A stretch of DNA of 64,000 bases. Origin: Flavobacteriaceae bacterium. GTDB lineage: Bacteria; Bacteroidota; Bacteroidia; Flavobacteriales; Flavobacteriaceae. The stretch lies in contig CANKLE010000008.1 of assembly GCA_947483075.1 (NCBI GenBank), positions 62,001-126,000 of the forward strand, in the 5' to 3' direction. Each line of letters starts with the position of its first letter. The first letter of the stretch is position 1. The position numbers and the translations under genes are program-made. Shown piece by piece: positions 1-8,563 of this stretch. The notes under the pieces were generated by a model. The model did not search any database, was not told the DNA's origin, and saw only the letters and a list, made by a program, of their open reading frames with translations.

Positions 1-325
1 CAGTGAATGTGATGGAGCCTGTATCGGAAAAATTGATGCCGAGACCTACAATGCCCGAGTACACGATTTTATTGCTAAAAACAATTTTTATTCCAAAACC
101 TTTGGCATCGTAGATCGCGGTAGAAAAACGGGGGAACGCAGTGTCGTACTGCTCGAAAACGGCATCTACAAAGGCTATGCTTTTGTGGGGTTGAATTACC
201 AAATTACCAACTTGGAAATCCTAAAAAATATTTTGATTCCGATGCAAAATAACCGCGATACCCAAACCATTATACAAGGCTATTTGCGCCGTAATCCCAA
301 CTTAAGACTCATTCAATATTCATGA
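1..325 (+). CDS. GIY-YIG/exonuclease-type protein, C-terminal fragment
   Basis: The window opens inside this gene; about 107 codons are visible before the TGA at 323-325. The fragment contains CDGACIGK followed by YNARV, a block like the one that follows the GIY-YIG nuclease domain in UvrC/Cho-type proteins. In flavobacteria this C-terminus usually belongs to a fusion of about 450 aa that joins a DnaQ-like 3'-5' exonuclease to a GIY-YIG nuclease; that part is family knowledge, because the N-terminus is outside the window. The stop overlaps the miaA start (ATGA at 322-325), suggesting translational coupling. The function call is moderate because neither catalytic domain can be seen. Confidence 0.6.
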   Translation, partial: SECDGACIGKIDAETYNARVHDFIAKNNFYSKTFGIVDRGRKTGERSVVLLENGIYKGYAFVGLNYQITNLEILKNILIPMQNNRDTQTIIQGYLRRNPNLRLIQYS

Positions 326-1242
326 ATTACTTGCTTGTTTTGGTGGGTCCAACTGCAGTAGGCAAAACAGCGCACAGCATTGCTTTGGCGCAAGCCCTGC
401 AATGTGAAATTGTTTCCTGCGATAGCCGTCAATTTTACAAAGAAATGAGCCTAGGAACAGCGGTTCCGGAAGTGCACGAATTGGCAGCCGCACCGCATCA
501 CTTCATTCAACATAAATCTATTCATGAAACCTATAATGTAGGAATGTATGAAAAAGAGGCGCTAGCCAAATTGGATGAACTTTATACCAAATCAAATACA
601 GCCATTTTGGTAGGTGGTTCGGGCTTGTATGTAGATGCCGTATTGAATGGAATGGATGCTTTTCCTCCTATTGAAGCAGCCATCCGAGAGTCAATTCAAG
701 CGCACTATGCAGCACACGGAATTGAATACTTGCAAAACGAATTGAAACGCTTGGACCCTGCATATTACCATACTATACAAACTGAAAATCCCCAAACCCT
801 TCAAAACCCCCAGCGGTTGATGCGATTTGTAGAGGTGTGTGTCGGGACTACCAAACCTTATTCGAGTTTTTTACAAAAATCAAAAGTTATTCGAAACTTT
901 ACCCCAATTCTCATCGGACTCGAGGCAGCTCGAGAAATGCTGTATGAACGCATCAATTTGCGCGTGGATCAGATGATGGAAAAAGGATTGGTACAAGAAG
1001 TTAAAACGCTTCAAAACGAACAGGACAATAACGCTTTACAAACCGTAGGCTATAAAGAATTGTTTGCCCATCTAAATGGAAACTGTACGTTGGTCGAAGC
1101 CGTAGAGGCCATCAAACAAAATACGCGACGCTATGCCAAACGGCAACTCACTTGGTTTAAACGCAATCCCAACACCCAATGGTTTAATTACCAAACGTCA
1201 ACTTCAACTCTTTTGGAGTATATTAATTCAAAGAGACTATAA
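322..1242 (+). CDS. miaA: tRNA dimethylallyltransferase
   Basis: MiaA transfers a dimethylallyl group from DMAPP to A37 of tRNAs that read codons starting with U; it is cytoplasmic. The 306-aa length is normal for the family. Visible motifs are the P-loop GPTAVGKT (residues 9-16), DSRQFYKEM (34-42), which carries the catalytic Asp that contacts A37, GGSGLYVDA (98-106), and the C-terminal TVGYKEL and RRYAKRQLTWFKRN blocks. The start overlaps the preceding gene by 4 bp, and the acyl-ACP thioesterase starts 4 bp after its stop, so the three genes look co-transcribed. Identification is secure. Confidence 0.96.
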   Translation: MNYLLVLVGPTAVGKTAHSIALAQALQCEIVSCDSRQFYKEMSLGTAVPEVHELAAAPHHFIQHKSIHETYNVGMYEKEALAKLDELYTKSNTAILVGGSGLYVDAVLNGMDAFPPIEAAIRESIQAHYAAHGIEYLQNELKRLDPAYYHTIQTENPQTLQNPQRLMRFVEVCVGTTKPYSSFLQKSKVIRNFTPILIGLEAAREMLYERINLRVDQMMEKGLVQEVKTLQNEQDNNALQTVGYKELFAHLNGNCTLVEAVEAIKQNTRRYAKRQLTWFKRNPNTQWFNYQTSTSTLLEYINSKRL

Positions 1243-1246
1243 TAAG

Positions 1247-1990
1247 ATGCCCATCGCTGCCAATTTTACTGCTGTATTCCAAAAAGAATGGATCATCAAT
1301 TTTACCCTTTGTGATCCATTCGGAAATCTTAAATACCCAGATTTGTGCAATTTGTTGCAACTTACTGCTGCAGAACATGCCGAATTGGGCGGAATTAGCT
1401 TTACCGATATGCAAGCACATCATCAGGCATGGGTGCTGAGCAGAATGCGGATTGAAATTGACAAAATGCCCCGTTGGAAAGATAAAATTTACCTCAAAAC
1501 TTGGATCGTGTCTTTAGAAAATTCTAGATCCATTCGGGCGATGGAAGTGTACCTTAATGGTGAAAAAATAATTGGAGTAGAAAGTTATTGGGCCGTATTT
1601 AATACCCAATCCCGAAGACCAGAAAACTTAATCTTAGCACACGAACATTTCGAAAAATTCGAACAACTAAGAGGAACTCAACTGCCGTTTGCTAAAATTG
1701 ATAGCCCGAAGGATTCAAAAATAGTAGGTACTCGAACTGTTCAATGGTCAGACTTAGATATCGTCAATCATGCAAACAACGTGAAATACTTAGAATGGTG
1801 TTTGGATACGGTATCCGATCAATTCAGCAAATCAGAGGGAATAGCCGTTTTGGAAATGAATTTTTTGAATGAATTGAACTTACACGACAAGGTAGAAATT
1901 CTGTTTGCTCAATCAAAACAAAATCAACATACCTTTTCGATTTCCAAAGCTCAAAAAGTCTGCTACTTGGCTCAACTAGATTGGAAATAA
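1247..1990 (+). CDS. acyl-ACP thioesterase
   Basis: This 247-aa protein hydrolyses acyl-ACP to release free fatty acid. The sequence fits the bacterial acyl-ACP thioesterase family of double hotdog proteins. The second hotdog has the typical segment WSDLDIVNHANNVKYLEWCLD-like (around residues 166-186) with the conserved Asn and His of the active site; the first hotdog carries HHQAWVLSRMRIEID. An open frame extends upstream to 1133, but that part lies inside miaA, so I take the ATG at 1247, 4 bp after the miaA stop. Substrate chain length cannot be read from the sequence. A bidirectional terminator follows. Confidence 0.88.
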   Translation: MPIAANFTAVFQKEWIINFTLCDPFGNLKYPDLCNLLQLTAAEHAELGGISFTDMQAHHQAWVLSRMRIEIDKMPRWKDKIYLKTWIVSLENSRSIRAMEVYLNGEKIIGVESYWAVFNTQSRRPENLILAHEHFEKFEQLRGTQLPFAKIDSPKDSKIVGTRTVQWSDLDIVNHANNVKYLEWCLDTVSDQFSKSEGIAVLEMNFLNELNLHDKVEILFAQSKQNQHTFSISKAQKVCYLAQLDWK

Positions 1991-1992
1991 AA

Positions 1993-2018
1993 AAAGGGCT
2001 CCATTGCTGAAGCCCTTT
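1993..2018. terminator. bidirectional terminator between convergent genes
   Basis: The arms AAAGGGCT (1993-2000) and AGCCCTTT (2011-2018) form an 8-bp stem with a 10-nt loop. It sits between the thioesterase (+) and the response regulator (-). An A-run lies on the left and T-rich sequence on the right, so it can serve both strands. Confidence 0.8.
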
Positions 2019-2022
2019 CGTT

Positions 2023-2733
2023 TTATAAGTTGTTTTTTACAACCAATCTAAATCCTTCTCCGTGAATATTTAGAATCTCGACACTTTCGTCTAATTTTAA
2101 ATATTTACGCAATTTAGCAATATAGACATCCATACTTCTTGAAGTAAAATAATTGTCGTCGCGCCAAATCTTGGTCAAGGCCATTTCTCTAGGCATTAAA
2201 TCGTTTTCAAACTGGGCCAACATTTTAAGCAACTCGTTTTCTTTGGGAGATAATTTTATGGGCTCTTCATTCTTAAAAGTCAAATAGCGCAACTTTGAAT
2301 TCAAATGGAAGGAACCAATTACAAATTCAAATTTAGCCGGTTCAGATTTCACATCGGTAGATTTACGTTGAATTATAGCTTTAATTTTTAGCAACAATAC
2401 CTCTGAATCGAAGGGTTTATTCAAATAATCATCGGCACCAACCTTATAGCCTTTCAACACATCTTCCTTCATGGATTTGGCGGTCAAGAAAATGATAGGC
2501 ACTTCTTTGTTTTTTTCGCGGATCTCTTTGGCCAAAGTATATCCGTCTTTATAAGGCATCATGACATCGAGGATACATAGGTCGTAGGTGTCTTTTTTGA
2601 ATTTCTCGAAGCCTTCCATGCCGTTTTTAGCCAAAACAACATCAAAGTCATTGAGCATTAAGTAATCTTTTAAGATGGCTCCAAAATTTTGATCATCTTC
2701 GACCAATAGAATTTTTTTATTTGCCGTTTCCAT
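2023..2733 (-). CDS. OmpR-type response regulator (RprY-like)
   Basis: This is a 236-aa two-component response regulator. The receiver domain (about 1-125) has the acidic pair EDD at 12-14, the phospho-acceptor Asp56 in CILDVMMP, and the conserved Lys in YLNKPFD. The C-terminal half (about 135-232) is a winged-helix DNA-binding domain of the OmpR/PhoB type (LSPKENELLKML, TSRSMDVYIAKLRKYL). It lies 11 bp downstream of the sensor kinase gene, so the two form a cognate pair. The arrangement and length resemble RprXY of Bacteroides; that specific orthology is inference. Confidence 0.92.
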   Translation of the reverse strand: METANKKILLVEDDQNFGAILKDYLMLNDFDVVLAKNGMEGFEKFKKDTYDLCILDVMMPYKDGYTLAKEIREKNKEVPIIFLTAKSMKEDVLKGYKVGADDYLNKPFDSEVLLLKIKAIIQRKSTDVKSEPAKFEFVIGSFHLNSKLRYLTFKNEEPIKLSPKENELLKMLAQFENDLMPREMALTKIWRDDNYFTSRSMDVYIAKLRKYLKLDESVEILNIHGEGFRLVVKNNL

Positions 2734-2744
2734 AGTAGTATAAT

Positions 2745-4325
2745 TTAATTTATTAAGGGGATTTTAATGATAAATGTGCTTCCTTTTCCTTTTTCGCTTT
2801 CGACGAAAATGTGTGCGTTGTGATCGTCTAGGATGCTTTTTACATAAGCCAATCCCAATCCGTGTCCTTTTACATTGTGTATATCTCCCGTATGTTCACG
2901 GTAGAATTTTTCGAATATTCGTTTCTGTGCTGCCTTACTCATTCCCAATCCTTTGTCGGATATTTTCACAATTACAAAGTCGTTTACGTTCTCGGTAACA
3001 ATCGTTATTTCTGGCTGACTGGTTGAATATTTGATGGCATTATCTAAAATATTTACCAAAACATTGGTGAAATGAACATCGTTTACCAAAGCCGTTGTTC
3101 GTATCGCCTTTAGATCAGTTGTAATAACTCCTTCCCGGTCTTCTATAATTAAATGAACGTGTTCGATCGCTTCGTTGATGAGCTCGTGAATATTGTTGTT
3201 TTCTTTTTTTATATCCAATTCCCGTTTTTCTAAACGGGATATACGCAACACGTTTTCAACTTGGGCGTGCATGCGTTTGTTTTCATCTCGAATCATTTGC
3301 AAATAGCGGGCAACCTTTTCGCTATCGTTAATCACCTTTGGATTCTTTATCGCATCCAAGGCCAAATTGATGGTGGCGATGGGCGTCTTGAACTCGTGCG
3401 TCATGTTGTTGATGAAATCGGTTTTGATTTCTGAAATCTGGCGCTGACGAATCAATTGATTTAACGCACTGCTATAGGCGATAATGATGATTAATGTGAA
3501 TATGATCGACAACAACGTAATTCCAACCAATTCAGAAAACAAGAATTTTACTTTGTGCGGAAAAGAAACCAGTAACTGGTATTTGTTTGTGCCTTCGTTA
3601 TCCGAAAAAACCGGAATCTCGTAGGTGTCATGCTTTTTATATCGAAAGCGTTCCGACTGAATTTTGGTGGCCAATCCGTTGCTGTAAACGGCAAATTCAA
3701 AAGGGGTTTTTACATCGTACTGCGCTAATTCTTCTGCTAGCAGCTGTTTTAATTTTTCGTTTGTCACCCGATCTTGCAAGGGCTTTAAACTGGCAATGTC
3801 TTTAAAAAATATTTCAAATTGGGCATTATCCAAAATAGCCAATTTGCCTGATTTTTCGAATTTCATATCGGGTTCAGCATGTTGTTGCAAACCTGATTTA
3901 TCGATTGTTCCGTTAAAGACCTCCGTAACTCGTTTGGCTGAAAAATTCTTGAGTTTTAGGCTGTCTTTTTTATTGTCAAAGAGCGAAGAATTAATGGTGA
4001 AATCTTCAGAAATAATATTGTTAGAATAGATAATCGTTTCTTTGGTCCTCGAGTCATGTTGGTAATAGGCAAATTCTAAAAAATCACTTTTCTGAGGTTC
4101 TTTACCAATACTGTCTTTGAGTTTTTTGTATTTGTCTATAAAGGTAAACGCTTCTTCTTTTTGCAATTTATCGGCTACATTACCGATTACTTGCTTTACG
4201 TGAAACCCAAATTGCTCTTCACTGTTTTTGAATGAGGTGTTAAACCAATACACCTGAACAAGTATAATCCCAATGAGAGAAAGACTCATCAAAACTACTA
4301 ACAGGCGGAAAAACAGTTTATTCAT
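2745..4325 (-). CDS. membrane sensor histidine kinase
   Basis: This 526-aa inner-membrane sensor is the partner of the adjacent OmpR-type regulator. It has a TM segment at about 7-28, a periplasmic sensor region of about 230 aa, and a second TM at about 261-285. The HisKA domain follows, with the phospho-acceptor His310 in MTHEFKTPIA. The HATPase domain shows the N-box NILDNAIKYS, DKGLGM, an F-box-like IFEKFYREH, and GHGLGLAYVKS. There is no HAMP or PAS domain that I can see. A TAnnTTTG-like box sits right at the start codon (plus strand 4331-4338), so the transcript may have almost no leader, although read-through from coaE is also possible. Confidence 0.93.
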   Translation of the reverse strand: MNKLFFRLLVVLMSLSLIGIILVQVYWFNTSFKNSEEQFGFHVKQVIGNVADKLQKEEAFTFIDKYKKLKDSIGKEPQKSDFLEFAYYQHDSRTKETIIYSNNIISEDFTINSSLFDNKKDSLKLKNFSAKRVTEVFNGTIDKSGLQQHAEPDMKFEKSGKLAILDNAQFEIFFKDIASLKPLQDRVTNEKLKQLLAEELAQYDVKTPFEFAVYSNGLATKIQSERFRYKKHDTYEIPVFSDNEGTNKYQLLVSFPHKVKFLFSELVGITLLSIIFTLIIIIAYSSALNQLIRQRQISEIKTDFINNMTHEFKTPIATINLALDAIKNPKVINDSEKVARYLQMIRDENKRMHAQVENVLRISRLEKRELDIKKENNNIHELINEAIEHVHLIIEDREGVITTDLKAIRTTALVNDVHFTNVLVNILDNAIKYSTSQPEITIVTENVNDFVIVKISDKGLGMSKAAQKRIFEKFYREHTGDIHNVKGHGLGLAYVKSILDDHNAHIFVESEKGKGSTFIIKIPLIN

Positions 4326-4390
4326 GCAAACAAAGTTATCGTTTTAACATTTGGGCACTTGAGGATTAACCAAATATTAACATATCTATT

Positions 4391-4978
4391 TTATTCAGAT
4401 TTTTGTACCCATTCTAGTATACTTTTTACTTGATTTGGCAATGATGCAAGGCTCGTATTTTGGATAATAAAATCACTTTTTGATGCGCGCATTTCATCGG
4501 TCCATTGGTGCTGCATGCGTTGCAAAACTTGTTCTTTTGTGGTGTTGTCTCGGTGCATCACGCGACGAATTCGTTCGGATTCTTCCGCTTCAACTGCAAT
4601 CACATAATCACAATCGGCCGCACGCCCACTTTCGAATAAAATGGCTGCTTCCTTAATTACAATCGGGTGATTAGAATGAAAAGCCAACCAGCCTTTAAAA
4701 TGTTCCTGAACGCGGGGATGCACAATGGCATTAAGTTGTTCCAAAAGAGCCGAGTTAGAAAACACCAATTGGGCTAACTTTTGTTTATTGAGTTGAGCTC
4801 CATCAAATACAGCAGAACCAAATGTAGTTTTTAGTAAATCTTGAACTTCTGCCGTTTCCATTATTATTTTGGCTTCGTCATCGGCATAATAAACAGGAAT
4901 TCCCTTAGAAAAAAATTCTTTTGCTACGGTTGATTTACCACTGCCAATTCCGCCGGTTAGTCCTATTATTTTGGTCAT
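4391..4978 (-). CDS. coaE: dephospho-CoA kinase
   Basis: CoaE phosphorylates dephospho-CoA at the 3'-OH of its ribose, the last step of coenzyme A synthesis. At 195 aa it has the family's usual length. The P-loop GGIGSGKST begins at residue 9; YYADDEAK, the HPRV motif and KEAAILFESG are conserved family blocks. The ATG overlaps the stop of the upstream glycosyltransferase gene (4975-4978), so the two are probably translated from one message. Another CoA gene, coaBC, is elsewhere in the window at 12378-13604. Confidence 0.96.
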   Translation of the reverse strand: MTKIIGLTGGIGSGKSTVAKEFFSKGIPVYYADDEAKIIMETAEVQDLLKTTFGSAVFDGAQLNKQKLAQLVFSNSALLEQLNAIVHPRVQEHFKGWLAFHSNHPIVIKEAAILFESGRAADCDYVIAVEAEESERIRRVMHRDNTTKEQVLQRMQHQWTDEMRASKSDFIIQNTSLASLPNQVKSILEWVQKSE

Positions 4979-5973
4979 TGATTAAAAAATAAAGAAGGAA
5001 AGGCTTGCTCAGGCTTTTGTTTAAGCAAATTTATTTTTATAAAGGATTCCAAAAATCCATGGCCATAACCCTGAAACTGCTTCCAAACAGCAATAGCTGC
5101 TAAATAGCCAATGTAGAGACTTTTGTTTTGGTAACTGGCCACTATAAAAACAAGTAAAAAGTAACTGAAATAGCACTTTAATAAAAAATCTTGAGCAAAC
5201 AGCAACAAAAACCAAGACAAGTAAAAGCCAAGTATAAATAGCGTTGGAAAATAGTAGGTGGGCTTAGCAAAAGTAGGGTGCCAAGCGTTTAATATGGGGC
5301 GAGCTTTTCCGAATTTAGTAACCTGAACCTGAAACTTTTCCCAATCAATGCGGCGCTTGTGGTATACAAAGGCTTTAGAAAATAAACGCGTTTCAAAGCC
5401 CAATTGCCATAAGCGAATGGCTAAGTCGGGATCTTCGCCTGGGTGTATATTTCCGAATCCGTGGGAAGCCTCAAATGCATTTTTGGAAATGCCCATATTA
5501 AAACTGCGCGGTTGAAATTTTGATATCGCTTCCGATCCGCCACGTACACCACCAGTAGTGAGCACTGAAGTCATCGCAAAATTAATGGCTTTTTGAACCG
5601 GAGAAAACGACTTTAAGGCTTGGTCTGGCCCGCCAAAACAATCGACATATTGGGTTTCTAATTCGAGCATAACTTCGTTCAAATAGCCTGCTGGAATAAT
5701 ACAATCGGAATCAAAAATCAAGAAGTACTCCCCTTTTGCGCGTTGCATGCCGTAATTTCGAGAAGCACCAGGGCCCGAATTTTCTTTATCATAATAAGAA
5801 ATCGAAAGCTTGGACTGAAACTGATCGACTACAGATTTGCAAGAAATACTCGAACCGTCTTCTACAATAACCACTTCAAAAGGGAATTTATAGGTGGTTT
5901 GGGTAAGACTCGTTAGTAATTCGCTGATTTCATCAGGACGATTATACACGGGAATAACGATCGAAAAAAACAT
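4975..5973 (-). CDS. family 2 glycosyltransferase with C-terminal membrane segments
   Basis: This is a 332-aa GT-A-fold glycosyltransferase. The N-terminal domain (about 1-230) starts SIVIPVYNRPDEI, has VVIVEDGSS, the segment NSGPGASRNYGM and the metal-binding LIFDSDCII (DxD-like). The C-terminal third carries two or three hydrophobic segments (about 245-300), which place the enzyme on the inner membrane. The sugar donor and acceptor are unknown; a role in cell-surface polysaccharide or lipid glycosylation is family-level inference. It overlaps coaE by 4 bp. The upstream gene on the same strand is separated by a terminator, so this is probably the first gene of its operon. Confidence 0.88.
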   Translation of the reverse strand: MFFSIVIPVYNRPDEISELLTSLTQTTYKFPFEVVIVEDGSSISCKSVVDQFQSKLSISYYDKENSGPGASRNYGMQRAKGEYFLIFDSDCIIPAGYLNEVMLELETQYVDCFGGPDQALKSFSPVQKAINFAMTSVLTTGGVRGGSEAISKFQPRSFNMGISKNAFEASHGFGNIHPGEDPDLAIRLWQLGFETRLFSKAFVYHKRRIDWEKFQVQVTKFGKARPILNAWHPTFAKPTYYFPTLFILGFYLSWFLLLFAQDFLLKCYFSYFLLVFIVASYQNKSLYIGYLAAIAVWKQFQGYGHGFLESFIKINLLKQKPEQAFPSLFFNQ

Positions 5974-6013
5974 AACTAAACTTTGCGTAAAGATACTCGA
6001 TTATAAAAACAAA

Positions 6014-6035
6014 AAAACCACCCGAAAGTGGTTTT
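6014..6035 (-). terminator. intrinsic terminator of the T9SS protein gene
   Basis: The arms AAAACCAC (6014-6021) and GTGGTTTT (6028-6035) enclose a 6-nt loop. Read on the minus strand the hairpin is followed by a T-rich tract, and it lies 16 bp after the stop of the 6051-8438 gene. Confidence 0.8.
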
Positions 6036-6050
6036 AGGTCCTTGGTAAAA

Positions 6051-8438
6051 TTATTTTTTAATAAAGGGTACCACTTGGGATTGAGACGTTGATTCTATTT
6101 TCATCCAGTAGGTTCCCGGTGCCAACTGGTTGACAGAAAACTGAATGCTGCTGGAATCAAATTGGGAGGAAAAAATGGTTTCACCCAATACCGAATAAAT
6201 TGTAATTTTTTGAATTGGATTTGCGTAGGAAACATTCATCGAATCTGTTGCCGGATTGGGGTAATACTTTAAACTGGTTTGGTCAAATGCTGTTGAAGCC
6301 AGAGCCGTACTCCAGGCCGAAACCTGAAATGTTCCAAAGGTATCATTGGCGTATTCCCACACTCGGGCATAAATGGTTGAACCCGGTGTGAGTCCGGTTA
6401 AGGATAACCTAGAAAAGGAAGAAGTACCAATATCATCGCTACAGCCTAAGGTGGTTAAGGCCAAACAATCCCCCGAAAAAACGGTGAGTCCTGTGTCTTG
6501 TAGCAGAGAGCCTGGGTCTTGTTGAGTTTCTATGGTGATCGCTCCGTCAGCCGGCACTACAGTGCTGAACCAAACATCACCACCAAATCCAAAAATAGCA
6601 CAAGTGGGTGCAGGTGCTCCTATTGATTTGGTCGCACCCAGATTGGTAGCCACAACTGCATGTTCTTGAAAGGTGCCTCCGGGTATTAACGGAATAGCAT
6701 TCGCACATTCGTCATTGGCAACCGCTAAGGGTAAAGTAGAAAATAAAAAGGCAGTTGACCAATCGCTTTGGCCATTTGTTCCGCAATTGGCTCTCACGTA
6801 AAATTCATAGGCTGTAAATGGCGTAAGTCCTGTTACTAAAAATGGGCTGGTCACGTTGGTGTATATTGGACTTGTAGGAATACCTCCGCCAGCAGGGCCA
6901 AGATAAACATCCCAGGATTGATGACCACATCCGGTTTCCCAACTCAAGAGTGCAGAATTGGTGTTTATTCCGGTTACCCCTAATCCAAATGGGGCTAAAC
7001 AGCCTGCAAATCCATCAATTGAAATGTCATAATCTTCGGTTTCTCCATAACCATAATTGGCACAGGGATCAATAATCGATGCCTCAGTGTTCCAAACATC
7101 TCGAACACGCATGCGGTGCAAACCGGCTGGAGCTGTACAATCTAATAATATAGTAAAAGTACCGGTGCCATTTGAACCGATTTCAGCTAAACTATAGCCC
7201 ACTCGCTCATTGGGACTAAATACGTAATCGTCGTTGTAATCGATCCAAACCGCTACATTTTGCTGCTGGTAGGCTCCCACAGTAACATTGATTTCATATA
7301 GAATACCGGGCAGTAAAGTTGCTGTGTAATTGGGTTGCCCAATGAAATGCGTATAAGCCGGATTTACTGGAGTTGTTCCAGTAGAATTGACTAATGTTGT
7401 TCCTGTGATGGTAATGTTTGAAATTAAATCGCCATCGGTTTTACCATAGGTATATGTGGGCACGCAATAACAAACGGAGGGCGATGTAGCCGAAACTAAA
7501 ACAGGCGTACTGGTCTGAGAAAATGCGCCACAGGAAACCACGCAGCGGTACCAATGTGATCCAAATTGGGTTGTGGTTAAATATTCAGAAAAACCATTCG
7601 CTATCGGATTGTAAATGAGCCCGTCGGTAGAGGATTCCCATTGGTAGGATACCCCAAATTCATTTGTTGTATTTTCAAGTTGTAAATCAAATTGTATCCC
7701 GTCACATAAAGTTGCATAAGAAGAACTAGTAGCCCCTGGATTGGGAATCCCACTGCAATAGGGTTGCGGAGTGAAAATAAATTTCTTGCCCAATACAAAT
7801 TGAGTACTCGTAATCGTGTTATTGGCAATACTCGAAGAAACAGTAGCTACTGCTGAATTGGGCGATACACTAGAGAATGAAGTTGCATCCAATAATCCGA
7901 TCGAGGCGGTTAATCCACCGGGACTAGTCATTGTGGCACCGTATACAAACTCAATAATACCAGAAGTTTCGTAAAGCTTCATCTTGAATGAAGCAAAATC
8001 AGTAGCATTTACTGCTCCCCCATTTCCTATGTTTATATTGTCCCAGCCTATTTCCATGTACCGGTTGGGTGCCGTGCCGCCCATCAGGTATTGTATGGAT
8101 CCGGTAGTCCGGTTGTGGTCATCCCAAAAAGCTGCAATTAAGGGGTTTTGACTATTTCCTACGGCTATATTATTTACCCATGATTGCCCATTTACATCCC
8201 CGCCCAATCGAATCCATCCGTTGGTACTGAGACTAAACGTAGAATAAATTAGGCCACCATAATTAAATGGAAAACCAAAAGCAATACCGTTTTGCACCCC
8301 ATCATCTCCCACTGCGGTAGAATTGGTTCCCACTACAGGAACATAGGTTTCTGTACTTTGTGAAAATAAATAACCCGAAACGGTTTGAGAATAAGCATGT
8401 GCCGATAGAAGCAAAAGTGTGAGTAGTATTCTTTTCAT
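6051..8438 (-). CDS. secreted T9SS protein with GEVED and fibronectin type III domains
   Basis: This is a large extracellular protein of about 795 aa. Starting at the ATG ending at 8438 gives the signal peptide MKRILLTLLLLSAHAYSQ; an ATG three codons earlier is also in frame. The N-terminal third contains a nidogen-like region (FGFPFNYGG, GLIYSTFSLSTNGW, FWDDHN). The middle has a GEVED-type domain (VWIDYNDDYVFSPNERVG ... YGETEDYDI), then a fibronectin type III module (SALLSWETGC ... YEFYVRANC). A type A T9SS sorting domain ends the protein (YYPNPATD ... GTYWMKIES). A surface adhesin or matrix role is likely but cannot be specified. It stands alone between terminators. Confidence 0.85.
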   Translation of the reverse strand: MKRILLTLLLLSAHAYSQTVSGYLFSQSTETYVPVVGTNSTAVGDDGVQNGIAFGFPFNYGGLIYSTFSLSTNGWIRLGGDVNGQSWVNNIAVGNSQNPLIAAFWDDHNRTTGSIQYLMGGTAPNRYMEIGWDNINIGNGGAVNATDFASFKMKLYETSGIIEFVYGATMTSPGGLTASIGLLDATSFSSVSPNSAVATVSSSIANNTITSTQFVLGKKFIFTPQPYCSGIPNPGATSSSYATLCDGIQFDLQLENTTNEFGVSYQWESSTDGLIYNPIANGFSEYLTTTQFGSHWYRCVVSCGAFSQTSTPVLVSATSPSVCYCVPTYTYGKTDGDLISNITITGTTLVNSTGTTPVNPAYTHFIGQPNYTATLLPGILYEINVTVGAYQQQNVAVWIDYNDDYVFSPNERVGYSLAEIGSNGTGTFTILLDCTAPAGLHRMRVRDVWNTEASIIDPCANYGYGETEDYDISIDGFAGCLAPFGLGVTGINTNSALLSWETGCGHQSWDVYLGPAGGGIPTSPIYTNVTSPFLVTGLTPFTAYEFYVRANCGTNGQSDWSTAFLFSTLPLAVANDECANAIPLIPGGTFQEHAVVATNLGATKSIGAPAPTCAIFGFGGDVWFSTVVPADGAITIETQQDPGSLLQDTGLTVFSGDCLALTTLGCSDDIGTSSFSRLSLTGLTPGSTIYARVWEYANDTFGTFQVSAWSTALASTAFDQTSLKYYPNPATDSMNVSYANPIQKITIYSVLGETIFSSQFDSSSIQFSVNQLAPGTYWMKIESTSQSQVVPFIKK

Positions 8439-8514
8439 ATAATCCAATTTTAATCAATTAAAAATCACCCTAAAGTAAGCAAAATTTGAAAAGAGTTACA
8501 ATAAGTAATAAAAA

Positions 8515-8535
8515 AAGCCACCTGAGTGGTGGCTT
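8515..8535 (-). terminator. intrinsic terminator of fabV
   Basis: The arms AAGCCACC (8515-8522) and GGTGGCTT (8528-8535) enclose a 5-nt loop. On the minus strand a run of T follows. It lies about 30 bp after the fabV stop. Confidence 0.85.
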
Positions 8536-8563
8536 AAATATAATGCATCTACTACTATTTGTT

